DNA of 64,000 nucleotides, from contig NZ_JACEMU010000016.1 of assembly GCF_013868135.1 (NCBI RefSeq), positions 372,001 through 436,000 of the forward strand, written 5' to 3'. This document shows positions 38,244-46,878 of this stretch, one piece after another. Source of the DNA: Paracoccus sp. S1E-3 (GTDB taxonomy: Bacteria; Pseudomonadota; Alphaproteobacteria; Rhodobacterales; Rhodobacteraceae). Each line of letters begins with the position of its first letter. Within the stretch, counting starts at the first letter, position 1. The notes beneath the pieces are model-generated. The model searched no databases, was not told the DNA's origin, and saw nothing but the letters and a program-made list of their open reading frames with translations. Made by a program: the position numbers and the translations under genes.

Positions 38244-38247
38244 CGGA

Positions 38248-38703
38248 TCAGCCGTCCATCCGCGGCCCGCCGGTATCGGTCACCAGCACGATATTGTTGA
38301 AGCCGGCGGCGTTCAGGGCGCCCATCACCTGAACCACGCGGGCATAGGGGATCGCCCCGTCCGCGCGCAGGAAGATCTTGGCCGAAGCCCGCGTCGCGGC
38401 CAGTTCGCGCAGGCGCGGGACCAACTGGTCCTCCTCGACGCTGTCTTCCATCAGCATCAGCGGACCCTCCGCCGGGACCGAGACGGTCAGCGGCTCCTCG
38501 GGTTCGGCGGCGACCGCATTCGCAGCGGTTTCTGGCAGTTGCAGCGGCACGCCCACGGTCAGCAGGGGCGCGGCGACCATGAAGATGATCAGCAGCACCA
38601 GCATCACGTCGACGAAGGGCGTGACGTTGATTTCCGCCATCGGCTGGCGGCGGCTGCGCCCCCGGCGCGAGGATGACGGGCTGTTGCGGGACTGGACCTG
38701 CAT
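38248..38703 (-). CDS. tolR: Tol-Pal system protein TolR (ExbD family)
   Basis: Component of the proton-driven TolQR motor. 151 residues; the single helix PFVDVMLVLLIIFMVAAPLL near residues 30-50 carries the conserved proton-carrying Asp in FVDVML. The periplasmic part follows with VIGAL-type strand and ends TDTGGPRMDG. Located 4 bases from tolA and 3 bases from tolQ. Confidence 0.94.
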   Translation of the reverse strand: MQVQSRNSPSSSRRGRSRRQPMAEINVTPFVDVMLVLLIIFMVAAPLLTVGVPLQLPETAANAVAAEPEEPLTVSVPAEGPLMLMEDSVEEDQLVPRLRELAATRASAKIFLRADGAIPYARVVQVMGALNAAGFNNIVLVTDTGGPRMDG

Positions 38704-38706
38704 CGG

Positions 38707-39402
38707 TCAGCCCTCGTTCAGCTGGCGCGACAGGATGGTCGAGAACTCGTCGGCGAAGTTTTCATAGCTCGCGCCCAGCCGGTCCGAATCAGCAATGAAC
38801 TTGTTGTAGAAGATCACCGCGGGGATTGCCGCCATCAGGCCAAGCGCGGTCGCCAGCAGCGCCTCGGCGATGCCCGGCGCCACCACCGCAAGCGAGGTAT
38901 CCTGCGCAATCGCGATCTGTTCGAAGGCGGTCTTGATGCCCCAGACGGTGCCGAAAAGCCCGATGAAGGGCGCGGTCGATCCGATCGTGGCCAGCCAGGA
39001 CAGCCCGCGCGTCAGCCGCGCTTCCTCGCGCCCGATGGCCACATTCATGCCCCGGTCGATGCGCTGCTGGGTGCCGGGGATCATGCCGCCCTGCTCGTCC
39101 TGCGACTTGCGCCACTCGCCCATGCCGGCGGCGAAGATCCGCTCGGGCGCGCCGCGCGGGGTCTGCCCGATGCGGTCATACAGATCGTCCAGAGGCTCTC
39201 CCGACCAGAAGGCGCGGTCGAATTTCGCCGCATCGGCACGGGCGGCGGCGAATTTCAGAAGCTTCTGAACGATCAGCGCCCAGGACCAGAAGCTGGCGAG
39301 GATCAGAAGCACCATCACGATCTTGACGATCAGCGAGGCGCGCATGAACAGCGCGATCAGCGAAAAATCAATCTGCTGCCCTGCGGAGGCGAGTTGTTCC
39401 AT
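38707..39402 (-). CDS. tolQ: Tol-Pal system protein TolQ
   Basis: MotA/ExbB-type proton channel subunit. 231 residues with three membrane helices (about 20-45, 135-160 and 170-195). Conserved stretch LATIGSTAPFIGLFGTVWGI and the third helix GIAEALLATALGLMAAIPAVIFYNKF, which includes the polar residues lining the proton path. First gene of the tol unit proper; ybgC lies 83 bases upstream on the same strand. Confidence 0.95.
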   Translation of the reverse strand: MEQLASAGQQIDFSLIALFMRASLIVKIVMVLLILASFWSWALIVQKLLKFAAARADAAKFDRAFWSGEPLDDLYDRIGQTPRGAPERIFAAGMGEWRKSQDEQGGMIPGTQQRIDRGMNVAIGREEARLTRGLSWLATIGSTAPFIGLFGTVWGIKTAFEQIAIAQDTSLAVVAPGIAEALLATALGLMAAIPAVIFYNKFIADSDRLGASYENFADEFSTILSRQLNEG

Positions 39403-39485
39403 AAATCTGCCCGTAAACTGCTGGCCAATTCCGGCCTTTCGCGCGCTTTAGCAGGAAAATCCGGCAGGGACCAACAAAATGCCGA

Positions 39486-39875
39486 TCAACTTCCCATGAG
39501 TGCCGCCAGATCGCCCGGCAAGCGGCGCGGGCGCATGTCCGGGCCAAGGCAGGCCAGCATCACGCGCGCCTTGAACAGAAGCTGTTCGCCGCGCAGGACC
39601 TGCTGGTCCAGCTCGATCCGGGCAGGGGTGATGCGATGGGGGGCGGTGGTAACGATCAGCGTATCGTCAAAGCGCGCGGGCGACAGATAGTCGGCCTCGA
39701 CCCGGCGGACCGCGAAGACGGCGCCCTCGTCTTCCTTCATGCGGGTCTGATCGATGCCGAGCGCGCGCGTCCATTCGGTCCGCGCGCGTTCGATGAAGCG
39801 CAGGTAATTGGCGTAATAGACGATCCCGGCCAGATCGGTGTCTTCGTAATAGACCCGGACCGGCCAGCGATGCAT
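39486..39875 (-). CDS. ybgC: YbgC-type acyl-CoA thioesterase
   Basis: Hot-dog fold thioesterase encoded beside tol-pal in many proteobacteria. 129 residues from ATG 39875. Active-site helix YYEDTDLAGIVYYANYLRFIERARTEW, with the catalytic Asp, at about residues 9-35; AVRRVEADYLSPARFDDTL follows. The start overlaps the upstream suhB stop (TGATG). Its length and position are typical. Confidence 0.93.
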   Translation of the reverse strand: MHRWPVRVYYEDTDLAGIVYYANYLRFIERARTEWTRALGIDQTRMKEDEGAVFAVRRVEADYLSPARFDDTLIVTTAPHRITPARIELDQQVLRGEQLLFKARVMLACLGPDMRPRRLPGDLAALMGS

Positions 39876-40663
39876 CAGGGGCGCTCCCGCACCAGCGCGG
39901 CGAATTCGGGGAACAGCGCTGCATTGGCGCATACGATATTGCCGGCATCGACCACCGGGCCGTCGCCGCGGATGGTCTCGACGAAGCCGCCGGCTTCCTT
40001 GACCATCAGGATACCCGCCGCCACGTCCCAGGCATGAATGTCGCGTTCCCAATAGCCATCGACGCGGCCGGCCGCGACATAGGCCAGATCCAGCGCGGCC
40101 GAGCCGAAGCGGCGGATGCCGGCGCTGACCGGGGCGATGCGGGCGAAATCCTGCAGGGTCGCGGGCAAGGTGCCCTTGCCGCCGAAGGGAACCCCGGTGG
40201 CGAAGATTGATTCGATCATCTTCCGGCGCCCGGAGACCCGCAGCCGCGTGCCGTTCATCCACGCCCCGCCGCCCTTTTCGGCGGTATACATCTCATCCTT
40301 GGCGGGATCGAAAATGACGCCCGCGACGATCTCGCCCTTGTGCTCCAGTGCGATGCTGACCGCCCAGTGCGGCAGGCCGTGCAGGAAGTTGGTGGTGCCG
40401 TCCAGCGGATCGACGATCCAGCGCCGGGTCGGGTCCTCGCCCTGCTCGGTGCCGGTTTCCTCGCCCAGCCAGCCATAGGTCGGGCGGGCGCCGCGCAGTT
40501 CTTCCTTGATCAGCCGCTCGGCCTCGCGGTCTGCGCGGCTGACGAAATCGCCCGCGCCCTTGACCGAGACCTGAAGGTTCTCGACCTCGCGGAAGTCCTT
40601 GACCAGCGCACGCCCCGCTTTGCGCGCGGCCTTGATCATCACGTTCATATTGGCGCTTTGCAT
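39875..40663 (-). CDS. suhB: Inositol-1-monophosphatase family protein
   Basis: Mg-dependent phosphatase of the FIG superfamily; 262 residues from ATG 40663 (MQSANMNVMIKAARKAG), with a GGAG element upstream. Metal-binding motifs: GEETGTEQGEDPTRRWIVDPLDGTTNF and, near the C terminus, DIHAWDVAAGILMVKEAGG. The family includes SuhB, which also acts on ribosomal RNA antitermination. Leads the ybgC-tol operon, translationally coupled to ybgC. Confidence 0.92.
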   Translation of the reverse strand: MQSANMNVMIKAARKAGRALVKDFREVENLQVSVKGAGDFVSRADREAERLIKEELRGARPTYGWLGEETGTEQGEDPTRRWIVDPLDGTTNFLHGLPHWAVSIALEHKGEIVAGVIFDPAKDEMYTAEKGGGAWMNGTRLRVSGRRKMIESIFATGVPFGGKGTLPATLQDFARIAPVSAGIRRFGSAALDLAYVAAGRVDGYWERDIHAWDVAAGILMVKEAGGFVETIRGDGPVVDAGNIVCANAALFPEFAALVRERP

Positions 40664-40851
40664 CGCGGCGCTCCTGCATTCGGGGATTCTGGCTATCGGG
40701 TTTTCACGCGGTTTAGGGGGAATGGCGCGCGAAGGGAAGCCATGTCCCAAAAAGAGGAACGTATGGGAAACACGGGCTGTGCGAATCGCCTGATCCATGA
40801 TACCAAATACAGGCCAAATGCTCGGCATCGATACTAAATGGAGTGTCTGAA

Positions 40852-41046
40852 ATGTCAAAAATGCATCGTAGCGCCAAATCGGGACAGTTCGTGTCCAAGG
40901 GCTATGCCAAATCGCATCCATCGACGACCGTTAGCGAAACACGTGGTGGCGGCGCGACCGGGGCAGCGCGCAGCGCCAAAACCGGCCGCTTCGTCAGCGA
41001 CTCATATGCGCGCCGGCATCCTTCGACGACGGTGAAGGAAAGCTAG
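40852..41046 (+). CDS. Small protein with tandem internal repeat
   Basis: 64 residues from ATG 40852 with a TGGAG element eight bases upstream. Two copies of one unit: RSAKSGQFVSKGYAKSHPSTTV and RSAKTGRFVSDSYARRHPSTTV, separated by SETRGGGATGAA. It is basic, with no membrane segment or signal. I recall similar short RSAKTGRFVS proteins in other bacteria but know no function. The local sequence and its upstream region are lower in GC than the surroundings. It stands alone between divergent suhB and convergent metR. Confidence 0.75.
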   Translation: MSKMHRSAKSGQFVSKGYAKSHPSTTVSETRGGGATGAARSAKTGRFVSDSYARRHPSTTVKES

Positions 41047-41050
41047 TTCG

Positions 41051-41962
41051 TCAGACCTGTGCCCGCCCGGCGCGCACCGTATCGGTCCGCGCCAGCCGCA
41101 GCACGTGATCCATATAGGGCAGCCGCCGGTCGGAATCGCGGATGGCCGCATAGACCCGGCGCTTCAACCCGTCCTTGCCCAGCCGGATCGTGGTCAGTTC
41201 GGGGTTGCCCGCATGGCGGCGCAGCACCCAGTCGGGCATCACCGCCACCCCGCGTCCCGCTGCGACCAGCATCAGCGTCACGTCGGTCAGCTCGACCTGC
41301 CGGACTTCGCGCGGCTCGATCCCGGCGGGCAGCAGGAATTGCGAAAACACGTCCAACCGCTCGCGATCCATGGGATAGACGATCAGGCTTTCGCCGGCCA
41401 GGTCCTCGGGGCGCGCATAACCCTGCGCCGCCAGCGGGTGACTGGCGGCGACGACCATGGTGGGGGCATAGTCGAACAGCGGTTCGAAGGTGACGCCGGG
41501 CAGATCCTCGGGATCCATCGAGACGACCAGATCGACCTCGCCCCGCAGAAGCGCCGGAAGGGCGGCGAAGGCCAGTCGGGCGCGGATGTCCAGATCGACT
41601 TCGGGGAAGGTGCGGCGGAACTGGTCCAGCACCGGCAGCAGCCAGTCGAAACAGGCATGACATTCCATGGCGATGTGCAGCTGGCCGACGCGCCCGGCCT
41701 CGACGCCCTTAAGCTCGGCCTCGGCGGCGTCGATCAGCGGCAGCAGCTGTTCGGCCAGCCGCAGCAGCCGCATCCCCGCGGGCGACAGCCGCATCGGCTT
41801 GGCGCGGCGGACGAACAGCTCTACCCCGGCCTGATCCTCCAGCGCCTTGACCTGATGGGACAGCGCCGATTGGGTGATGTTCAGCACGCCCGCCGCGCGG
41901 GCCAGGCCACCCTGTTCGTGAATGGCGCGAACGGTGCGAAGATGGCGCAGTTCAAGATGCAT
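41051..41962 (-). CDS. metR: LysR-family regulator, probably MetR
   Basis: 303 residues from ATG 41962 (MHLELRHLRTVRAIHEQG). The N-terminal helix-turn-helix is ARAAGVLNITQSALSHQVKALEDQAG; the effector domain follows with HIAMECHACFDWLLPVLDQFR, the pattern seen in MetR, which senses homocysteine. It is divergent from metF with an 84-base gap, the classical MetR-target arrangement. I saw no clean TGAA-N5-TTCA site in the gap. Assigned mostly by sequence pattern and position. Confidence 0.85.
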   Translation of the reverse strand: MHLELRHLRTVRAIHEQGGLARAAGVLNITQSALSHQVKALEDQAGVELFVRRAKPMRLSPAGMRLLRLAEQLLPLIDAAEAELKGVEAGRVGQLHIAMECHACFDWLLPVLDQFRRTFPEVDLDIRARLAFAALPALLRGEVDLVVSMDPEDLPGVTFEPLFDYAPTMVVAASHPLAAQGYARPEDLAGESLIVYPMDRERLDVFSQFLLPAGIEPREVRQVELTDVTLMLVAAGRGVAVMPDWVLRRHAGNPELTTIRLGKDGLKRRVYAAIRDSDRRLPYMDHVLRLARTDTVRAGRAQV

Positions 41963-42046
41963 CGGACTCATCATAATGATGTGGATTATGAATTTGTCTC
42001 ACGCCGTCAGGCATGGCACAAGGGCTGAACCTCAAGGATTGCCAAG

Positions 42047-42901
42047 ATGACCACGCCTGCAGTCAGTTTCGAATTCTTCCCGCCCCGCAATCTGGATGCG
42101 TCCTTCCGGCTGTGGGACACCGCCCGCGCGCTGTCGCCGCTGGGGCCCGACTTCGTGTCGGTCACTTACGGCGCCGGTGGCACCACCCGCCAGCTGACGC
42201 ATGAGGCGGTGACGGCGCTGACGAACCATTACGGCCTGAACGTGGCCGCGCATCTGACCTGCGTGGATGCCAGCCGCGAGGAAACCATGCAGATCGTCGA
42301 GGAATATGCGCAGGCCGGCGTGCGCGAGATCGTGGCGCTGCGCGGCGATGCCCCGCAGGGGCAGTCAGTCTGGACGCCGCATCCCGAGGGCTTCGCATCC
42401 TCGGTCGAACTGATCGAGGCGATCGCCCGGCGCGGCGACATCGCCATCCGCGTCGGCGCCTATCCCGAGCCGCATCCCGATTCGCCGGGCACCGCCGCCG
42501 ATGTGGCCTTCCTGAAACGCAAGGTCGATGCCGGCGCGACCTCGGCCATCACCCAGTTCTTCTTCGACGCCGACACCTTTTTCCGCTTCCGCGACGCCTG
42601 CGTGGCGGCTGGGATCAATGTGCCGATCCTGCCCGGTATCCTGCCTATCCAAAGCTGGACCGGCGCGCGCAAATTCGCCGAGCGCTGCGGCACCTCGGTC
42701 CCCGACTGGGCCATTGCCGCCTTCGAGGCCGCTGGCAAGGAAGGCGAGGCCGCGCTGGCGCAGGACCTTTCGGTCAGGCTGTGCCGCGACCTGCTGGCCG
42801 GCGGGGTCGAGCATCTGCATTTCTATACGTTGAACAAGCCCGACCTGACCCTGGCGGTCTGCCGCGCGTTGGGCGCGGCTAAAAAGGGCCTTGCCGCCTG
42901 A
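42047..42901 (+). CDS. metF: Methylenetetrahydrofolate reductase
   Basis: Makes 5-methyltetrahydrofolate for methionine synthesis. 284 residues. VSFEFFPPRN near the start carries the catalytic Glu; VTYGAGGTTRQLTHEAV, HLTCVDASREE, ALRGDAPQG and ATSAITQFFFDADTFFRFRD follow, ending with GVEHLHFYTLNKPDL. An AAGGA lies upstream of the ATG. Divergent from the probable metR and followed by a strong terminator. Confidence 0.96.
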   Translation: MTTPAVSFEFFPPRNLDASFRLWDTARALSPLGPDFVSVTYGAGGTTRQLTHEAVTALTNHYGLNVAAHLTCVDASREETMQIVEEYAQAGVREIVALRGDAPQGQSVWTPHPEGFASSVELIEAIARRGDIAIRVGAYPEPHPDSPGTAADVAFLKRKVDAGATSAITQFFFDADTFFRFRDACVAAGINVPILPGILPIQSWTGARKFAERCGTSVPDWAIAAFEAAGKEGEAALAQDLSVRLCRDLLAGGVEHLHFYTLNKPDLTLAVCRALGAAKKGLAA

Positions 42902-42950
42902 CCCGACGGGCGCGCCGCGCATAAGCGGGCAACAATGACCGCGACATTGG

Positions 42951-42976
42951 ACGCCGCCCCTTGGGCGGCGTTTTTT
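42951..42976 (+). terminator. Rho-independent terminator of metF
   Basis: ACGCCGCCC (42951-42959) pairs with GGGCGGCGT (42963-42971), nine base pairs with a three-base loop, followed by five more T residues. It lies 49 bases after the metF stop. Confidence 0.92.
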
Positions 42977-43408
42977 CTGAGGGCGCGTGCCTTTGGGCCA
43001 GCCCATCGCGGAAATGCGGTGTCTGACCAATACGGCCGACCGTTCTCAGCCAGCCGAGCCGCTTCTCCGAACCGGCCCAGTCTACGCGGCTTGAAGGGTC
43101 CCGGCGCCGCGGCTTGCAGGATGGCGCATTTGCCCCAAGGGCTGCCCCCCGATCCGCCGCCATCTGGTGCCGCCGCAGAACTGCCGCCCCGGCCCGGACA
43201 GCGGGTCGCGAAGCTTCCCTGCCACATACCCCCCCTTGGTCGCCTAAGGCCGCACGGGCGCCGCAATCCGGCAGGAGCCGCCCGGCACCACCATCGCGCC
43301 GGCTGCGCTGTGCCTGCCGGTAAACCCTAGGCGCCGCGGGTGATGCGCTGTTCCCGCAGCCTGCCGCAGACGCGATCCGCACCTGTCGACAGGCCGCCCG
43401 AGCCGCCG
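42977..43408. other. Intergenic region without a supported gene
   Basis: About 430 GC-rich bases between the metF terminator and the DUF2235 gene. Open frames on both strands are arginine/alanine-rich and without family resemblance or ribosome binding sites. No tRNA-like or clear repeated structure was seen. Confidence 0.5.
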
Positions 43409-44473
43409 CTAATGCAGCAGCCGCCCCGCCTTGTGCACCTGCCGCTGGCGGCGACGCGCGCGCAGGCGAGTGGGATGCGAGTCCTCCTCGGCCAGATCGC
43501 CGGTCAGGATGGCCGGTCCCTTGTAGGGGCGCGGCACCGAGGGGTGCAGCGCCTCGCTGGGGTCCAGCCCCGCTACCCGCGGGCTGCGGGCCAGGAACGC
43601 CTTGCCCCAGCCGCGCCAGTTCCCGACCGAAGGCGCGGCGACATCCTGCGCGAACCGGTCGCGCCAGCCGTGGGGCAGCGCCAGCCCGGCGCTTTCGGCC
43701 TGGCCCAGCATCCAGACCAGCGGGATATTCGCCAAGGGCCGCGCCGCCTCATACCCCGACAGCTGGCCGCCAATATCGGCGTGATAGCCCTTGAACCACA
43801 TCTGCACGATCCGGCCGCCGGTCCGCCCGGCGCTGTTCCACAGGATCGGCTGGAAGGCGGCACGGGTTTCATCCAGCGCCAGCGCCTGCGCCCCCAGCAG
43901 CACGTCATCGCCGAGATGCTGATCGTGAAAACGGAAGCGCGGTTCCGTCATCATCCACAGCACCGGCAGACGAATCCCCAGTGCCATCACGGTGTCGAAC
44001 ACCCCCAACATGTTGATGGGCGCGCTGTCATGGCACAGGCGGGCGCGCAGATCGGCGCGGGCGGCGGCGCTGCCCGCATCACGATACATGCGCCAGACGG
44101 TGCGGATATTGCGTTCGGTCGCGGCATCCGCGCGCAGCAGCCCGACCCGCCCGATCATCGCCGCCAGTGACCGGATGGCGAACGCACCGCGCGAATAACC
44201 CATCAGGAAGATCCGGTCCCCCGGACGATAGGCCGAGGCGAGCCAGCCATATGCATCACGGATGCGCGCGCCCATGCCGTGCCCCATGGCGATGCCCATG
44301 ATCTGGCGCCACGCCTCCCATTGCTGGCCGGCGTCATAGCGCACGCGCAACGCGGCCCCCCGCATCGGCCGAAGCAGCCGAAAGATCTGCCCGATATTGG
44401 AATGGCGCCCCTCCATCAACGAGGCGAATGTGCCATCAAGCAGCACGACATGGGTAACAGACGGCCGATTCAT
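43409..44473 (-). CDS. DUF2235 family alpha/beta hydrolase-like protein
   Basis: 354 residues. LLDGTFASLMEG near the start and the nucleophile elbow FLMGYSRGAFAIRSLA (Ser in GxSxG, about residue 94) fit DUF2235, a family that includes type VI secretion phospholipase effectors (Tle1) and uncharacterised hydrolases. MLGVFDTVMALG and WFKGYHADIGGQ supply the probable Asp and His. No secretion genes are nearby and no signal peptide is visible, so a housekeeping esterase role is as likely. The C terminus is basic and low in complexity. Confidence 0.83.
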   Translation of the reverse strand: MNRPSVTHVVLLDGTFASLMEGRHSNIGQIFRLLRPMRGAALRVRYDAGQQWEAWRQIMGIAMGHGMGARIRDAYGWLASAYRPGDRIFLMGYSRGAFAIRSLAAMIGRVGLLRADAATERNIRTVWRMYRDAGSAAARADLRARLCHDSAPINMLGVFDTVMALGIRLPVLWMMTEPRFRFHDQHLGDDVLLGAQALALDETRAAFQPILWNSAGRTGGRIVQMWFKGYHADIGGQLSGYEAARPLANIPLVWMLGQAESAGLALPHGWRDRFAQDVAAPSVGNWRGWGKAFLARSPRVAGLDPSEALHPSVPRPYKGPAILTGDLAEEDSHPTRLRARRRQRQVHKAGRLLH

Positions 44474-44609
44474 TTCGCCACAATAGCACCGATTCCTTCA
44501 CGGGTGGTGAACCGCCGATATGACAAAATCGTCAGGATTGCCTCGCATCGCGCGCGGGACGGGGATATAGCTCTGCGTCGACCGCACCCCCGAGCCTGAC
44601 CCCGCCGAC

Positions 44610-44936
44610 ATGCATGCGCTTGCCCTCTTTGCCCTGGCCTCTTTGTGCGAGATCGCCGGCTGCTATGCCTTCTGGGCCTGGGCGCGGCTGGGGCAAGGGG
44701 CGCTTTGGCTGCTGCCCGGCACGGGGCTGCTGATCTGTTTTGCCTGGCTGCTGACGCTCAGCCCCGCCGATCAGGCCGGGCGCAGCTTTGCCAGCTATGG
44801 CGGGATCTATATCACCGCCTCGCTGGTCTGGATGTGGCTGGTGGAAGGGCGCCGCCCCGATATCTGGGATCTGGCCGGCGCCGCCCTGTGTCTGACCGGC
44901 GCCGCCGTTATCCTGCTGGCGCCGCGGGGCGTCTGA
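44610..44936 (+). CDS. ynfA: YnfA family membrane protein (UPF0060)
   Basis: 108-residue protein of four membrane helices: [53 protein letters not shown] and [18 protein letters not shown]. The first helix with [13 protein letters not shown] and the loop [10 protein letters not shown] are the family signature. Related to small multidrug-resistance-type transporters; transported substrate unknown. Divergent from the DUF2235 gene. Confidence 0.93.
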   Translation: MHALALFALASLCEIAGCYAFWAWARLGQGALWLLPGTGLLICFAWLLTLSPADQAGRSFASYGGIYITASLVWMWLVEGRRPDIWDLAGAALCLTGAAVILLAPRGV

Positions 44937-44958
44937 ACGACGCCCCCGCGAAACCCGT

Positions 44959-46101
44959 TCAGTCGAGCCGCAGGGCCGTGGCGCGCTGCATCTCGCCAAA
45001 GCCGTTGAAGCGGGTATTGGTCACCACCGAATAGGCGCCGGCACCGTGGAAAACGACGTAGTCGCCTTCCTGCACCGCGCCCGGCAGCACCAGTTCGCCC
45101 GGCAGGCGGTCGACCGAATCGCAGGTCGGTCCGAAGATGACCCGGCCACCCTCATCGCCGCCGCGCTGCACGCCCTCGGGCGTGAAGACCTGCACGCGGT
45201 CGAGATTGCCGACCACCGGCAGTTCCGCCAGACCACCATAGACGCCATCATTGAGAAACACCGACTGCCCGTCGCGGACCGCCTTGACGCGGGTGATGAG
45301 AGAGAATGCATCGCCGCAGACGCCCCGGCCCGGCTCGCAGACCAGCATGGGGGCGTCATCGCCGAAGCTTTCGGCGGTCACGCGGCCGATCAGCGCAAAG
45401 ATGTCATCCAGCGCCGGTTCCACCCCGTGCACGCGGTGCGAGGGGAAGCCGCCGCCGACATTCAGCCGCTTCGCGGTCACGCCCGCCATGTCGCAGATCT
45501 CGCGGGCGGTGCGGATATACTGCTCCCATGCGCCGGGATCGGTGCATTGGGTGCCGGGATGGAAGGTCAGCGAGGGGGTGAAGCCAGCCTCGGCCACACG
45601 TTTCAGCAGTTCAGCCGCCACTTCCGGCGAGGCCCCGAATTTCGAGCCGAAATCGTAGATCGCGCCGGCCACGGGCAGCTTGAAACGCGGCGAGATCTCG
45701 CAGCCTTCGGGCGGCACCATCTCGATCAGCTTGTCCAGTTCGGAATGGCTGTCGACGGACCAGGCCTTGATACCGGCATTCACCGCATGGGCGATTTCCC
45801 AACGGGCGCGGACGGGGTTGTGATAATGGCGCGCGGCGCCCGGCGACAACCGGCCGATCAGGTCGATCTCGGCCGGCGAGGCGACGTCGAAACCGGTCAC
45901 GCCTGCGGCGATCAGGTTCTCGATCACGGTTTCGTCCGGGTTTGACTTCACCGCATAGGTGACAAGGCCCGGAAAGCCTTTCAGGAACCGTTTGGCGGTG
46001 TCCTGCAGGACAGTCGGGGCAAAGACCATGACCGGATGTTCGGGCCGGGTTTCGCGGATGATTTCTGCGGGATTTTGCCAGACGGTCTTCAACTGTGTCA
46101 T
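44959..46101 (-). CDS. Ornithine/lysine decarboxylase (group IV, PLP-dependent)
   Basis: Makes putrescine (or cadaverine). 380 residues from ATG 46101 (MTQLKTVWQNPAEII); an in-frame ATG 12 bases upstream is also possible. TIM-barrel ODC fold: TYAVKSNPDETVIENL with the PLP Lys near residue 47, HPGTQCTDPGAW, LNVGGGFPSH for phosphate, EPGRGVCGDAFSL, and FGPTCDSVDRLP with the catalytic Cys-Asp. Length and motifs match alphaproteobacterial ODC. No other polyamine gene is adjacent. Confidence 0.93.
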   Translation of the reverse strand: MTQLKTVWQNPAEIIRETRPEHPVMVFAPTVLQDTAKRFLKGFPGLVTYAVKSNPDETVIENLIAAGVTGFDVASPAEIDLIGRLSPGAARHYHNPVRARWEIAHAVNAGIKAWSVDSHSELDKLIEMVPPEGCEISPRFKLPVAGAIYDFGSKFGASPEVAAELLKRVAEAGFTPSLTFHPGTQCTDPGAWEQYIRTAREICDMAGVTAKRLNVGGGFPSHRVHGVEPALDDIFALIGRVTAESFGDDAPMLVCEPGRGVCGDAFSLITRVKAVRDGQSVFLNDGVYGGLAELPVVGNLDRVQVFTPEGVQRGGDEGGRVIFGPTCDSVDRLPGELVLPGAVQEGDYVVFHGAGAYSVVTNTRFNGFGEMQRATALRLD

Positions 46102-46182
46102 CGCACCTTCCATGATCGCGGGTGACAGGGGCCCAGACGGGTTCGCCGGAAATAGAGCATCTTGCCGTGCGTTTCAAATGCG

Positions 46183-46208
46183 ATCGCCCCGAACGATGCC
46201 GGGGCGAT
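46183..46208 (-). terminator. Hairpin downstream of the PRC-barrel gene
   Basis: ATCGCCCCG (46183-46191) pairs with CGGGGCGAT (46200-46208), nine base pairs with an eight-base loop, 21 bases after the stop. No strong T tract, so a moderate call. Confidence 0.55.
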
Positions 46209-46229
46209 GCAATCATTTCATGACGGTGG

Positions 46230-46760
46230 TTATTGTGCCTTGACGGCTTCTTCAGCGACCTTTTCGCGGGTCTCCAGCGCCTCTTTGCTCAGACCCGATA
46301 CCACGGCGATGCGGTCAGGCGTGACGACGAAGGCAATTTCCTCGGGCAGCAGGACGACTTCCTTTTCGCCCAGGCCCAGGAAGCCGCCGACCTCGGCGAT
46401 GGCCCCCACAACATTACCGCTCCCGTCGAGGACCAGATCCTCAACCTCACCGATCTTGTCCCAATCGGTGTTGATCTCGGTGAAGGCAGCGCCGTCATCC
46501 CAGGTGGTCTGACCGGTCACGTCGATGGTGTAGACATCCACACCTTCCAGCGCCGAAGCGCGCAGCAGCCCGGTCTTTTCCGCGCCCGCAGGCGTGGACG
46601 CAGCCGCGTCGGCGGCAGGCGGGGTCGCCGCCGCATCAGCTGCAGGCGGGGTCGCGGCAGAATCGGCAGGGGGCGGGGATTCGGGTGCTGCCGTCTGGGC
46701 AATCGCCGCACCGCCAAGTGCCAGGATCAGCGCGGAGGTGAGATAAAGATTTTTCATCAT
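46230..46760 (-). CDS. Exported PRC-barrel domain protein
   Basis: 176 residues from ATG 46760 (an AAGGA lies five bases upstream; the next Met three bases later is equally possible). Signal peptide NLYLTSALILALGGAAIAQ, then an Ala/Pro linker with a repeated PPAADAAAT unit (about 25-60), then a PRC-barrel domain: LRASALEGVDVYTIDVTG, IGEVEDLVLDGSGNVVGAIAEVGGFLGLGEKEVVLP-like. Such proteins are common in the alphaproteobacterial periplasm; function unknown. Confidence 0.85.
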   Translation of the reverse strand: MMKNLYLTSALILALGGAAIAQTAAPESPPPADSAATPPAADAAATPPAADAAASTPAGAEKTGLLRASALEGVDVYTIDVTGQTTWDDGAAFTEINTDWDKIGEVEDLVLDGSGNVVGAIAEVGGFLGLGEKEVVLLPEEIAFVVTPDRIAVVSGLSKEALETREKVAEEAVKAQ

Positions 46761-46878
46761 GAATATCCTTTTCATGCCGTGGACCATCACAACCTGCCAC
46801 AACCGGAATCGTTGCACGGATCGGCTCGTCAAAATGGATCATCGGCAAAGTTCTGCCAACGAATGCCATCGGGGAGGT

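Noticed and set aside
41963..42046. SAM riboswitch ahead of metF
   Set aside because: The leader is at most 84 bases, with no recognisable SAM-II or SAM/SAH fold; regulation by the divergent LysR-type gene is more likely.
42879..43382. Minus-strand frame between metF and the DUF2235 gene
   Set aside because: Overlaps the metF end and its terminator; the product is low-complexity Arg/Ala/Gly with no ribosome site.
44923..44950. Hairpin around the ynfA stop codon
   Set aside because: A stable GC stem exists (GGGGCGTC with GACGCCCC), but it overlaps the stop codon and has no T tract in either direction.
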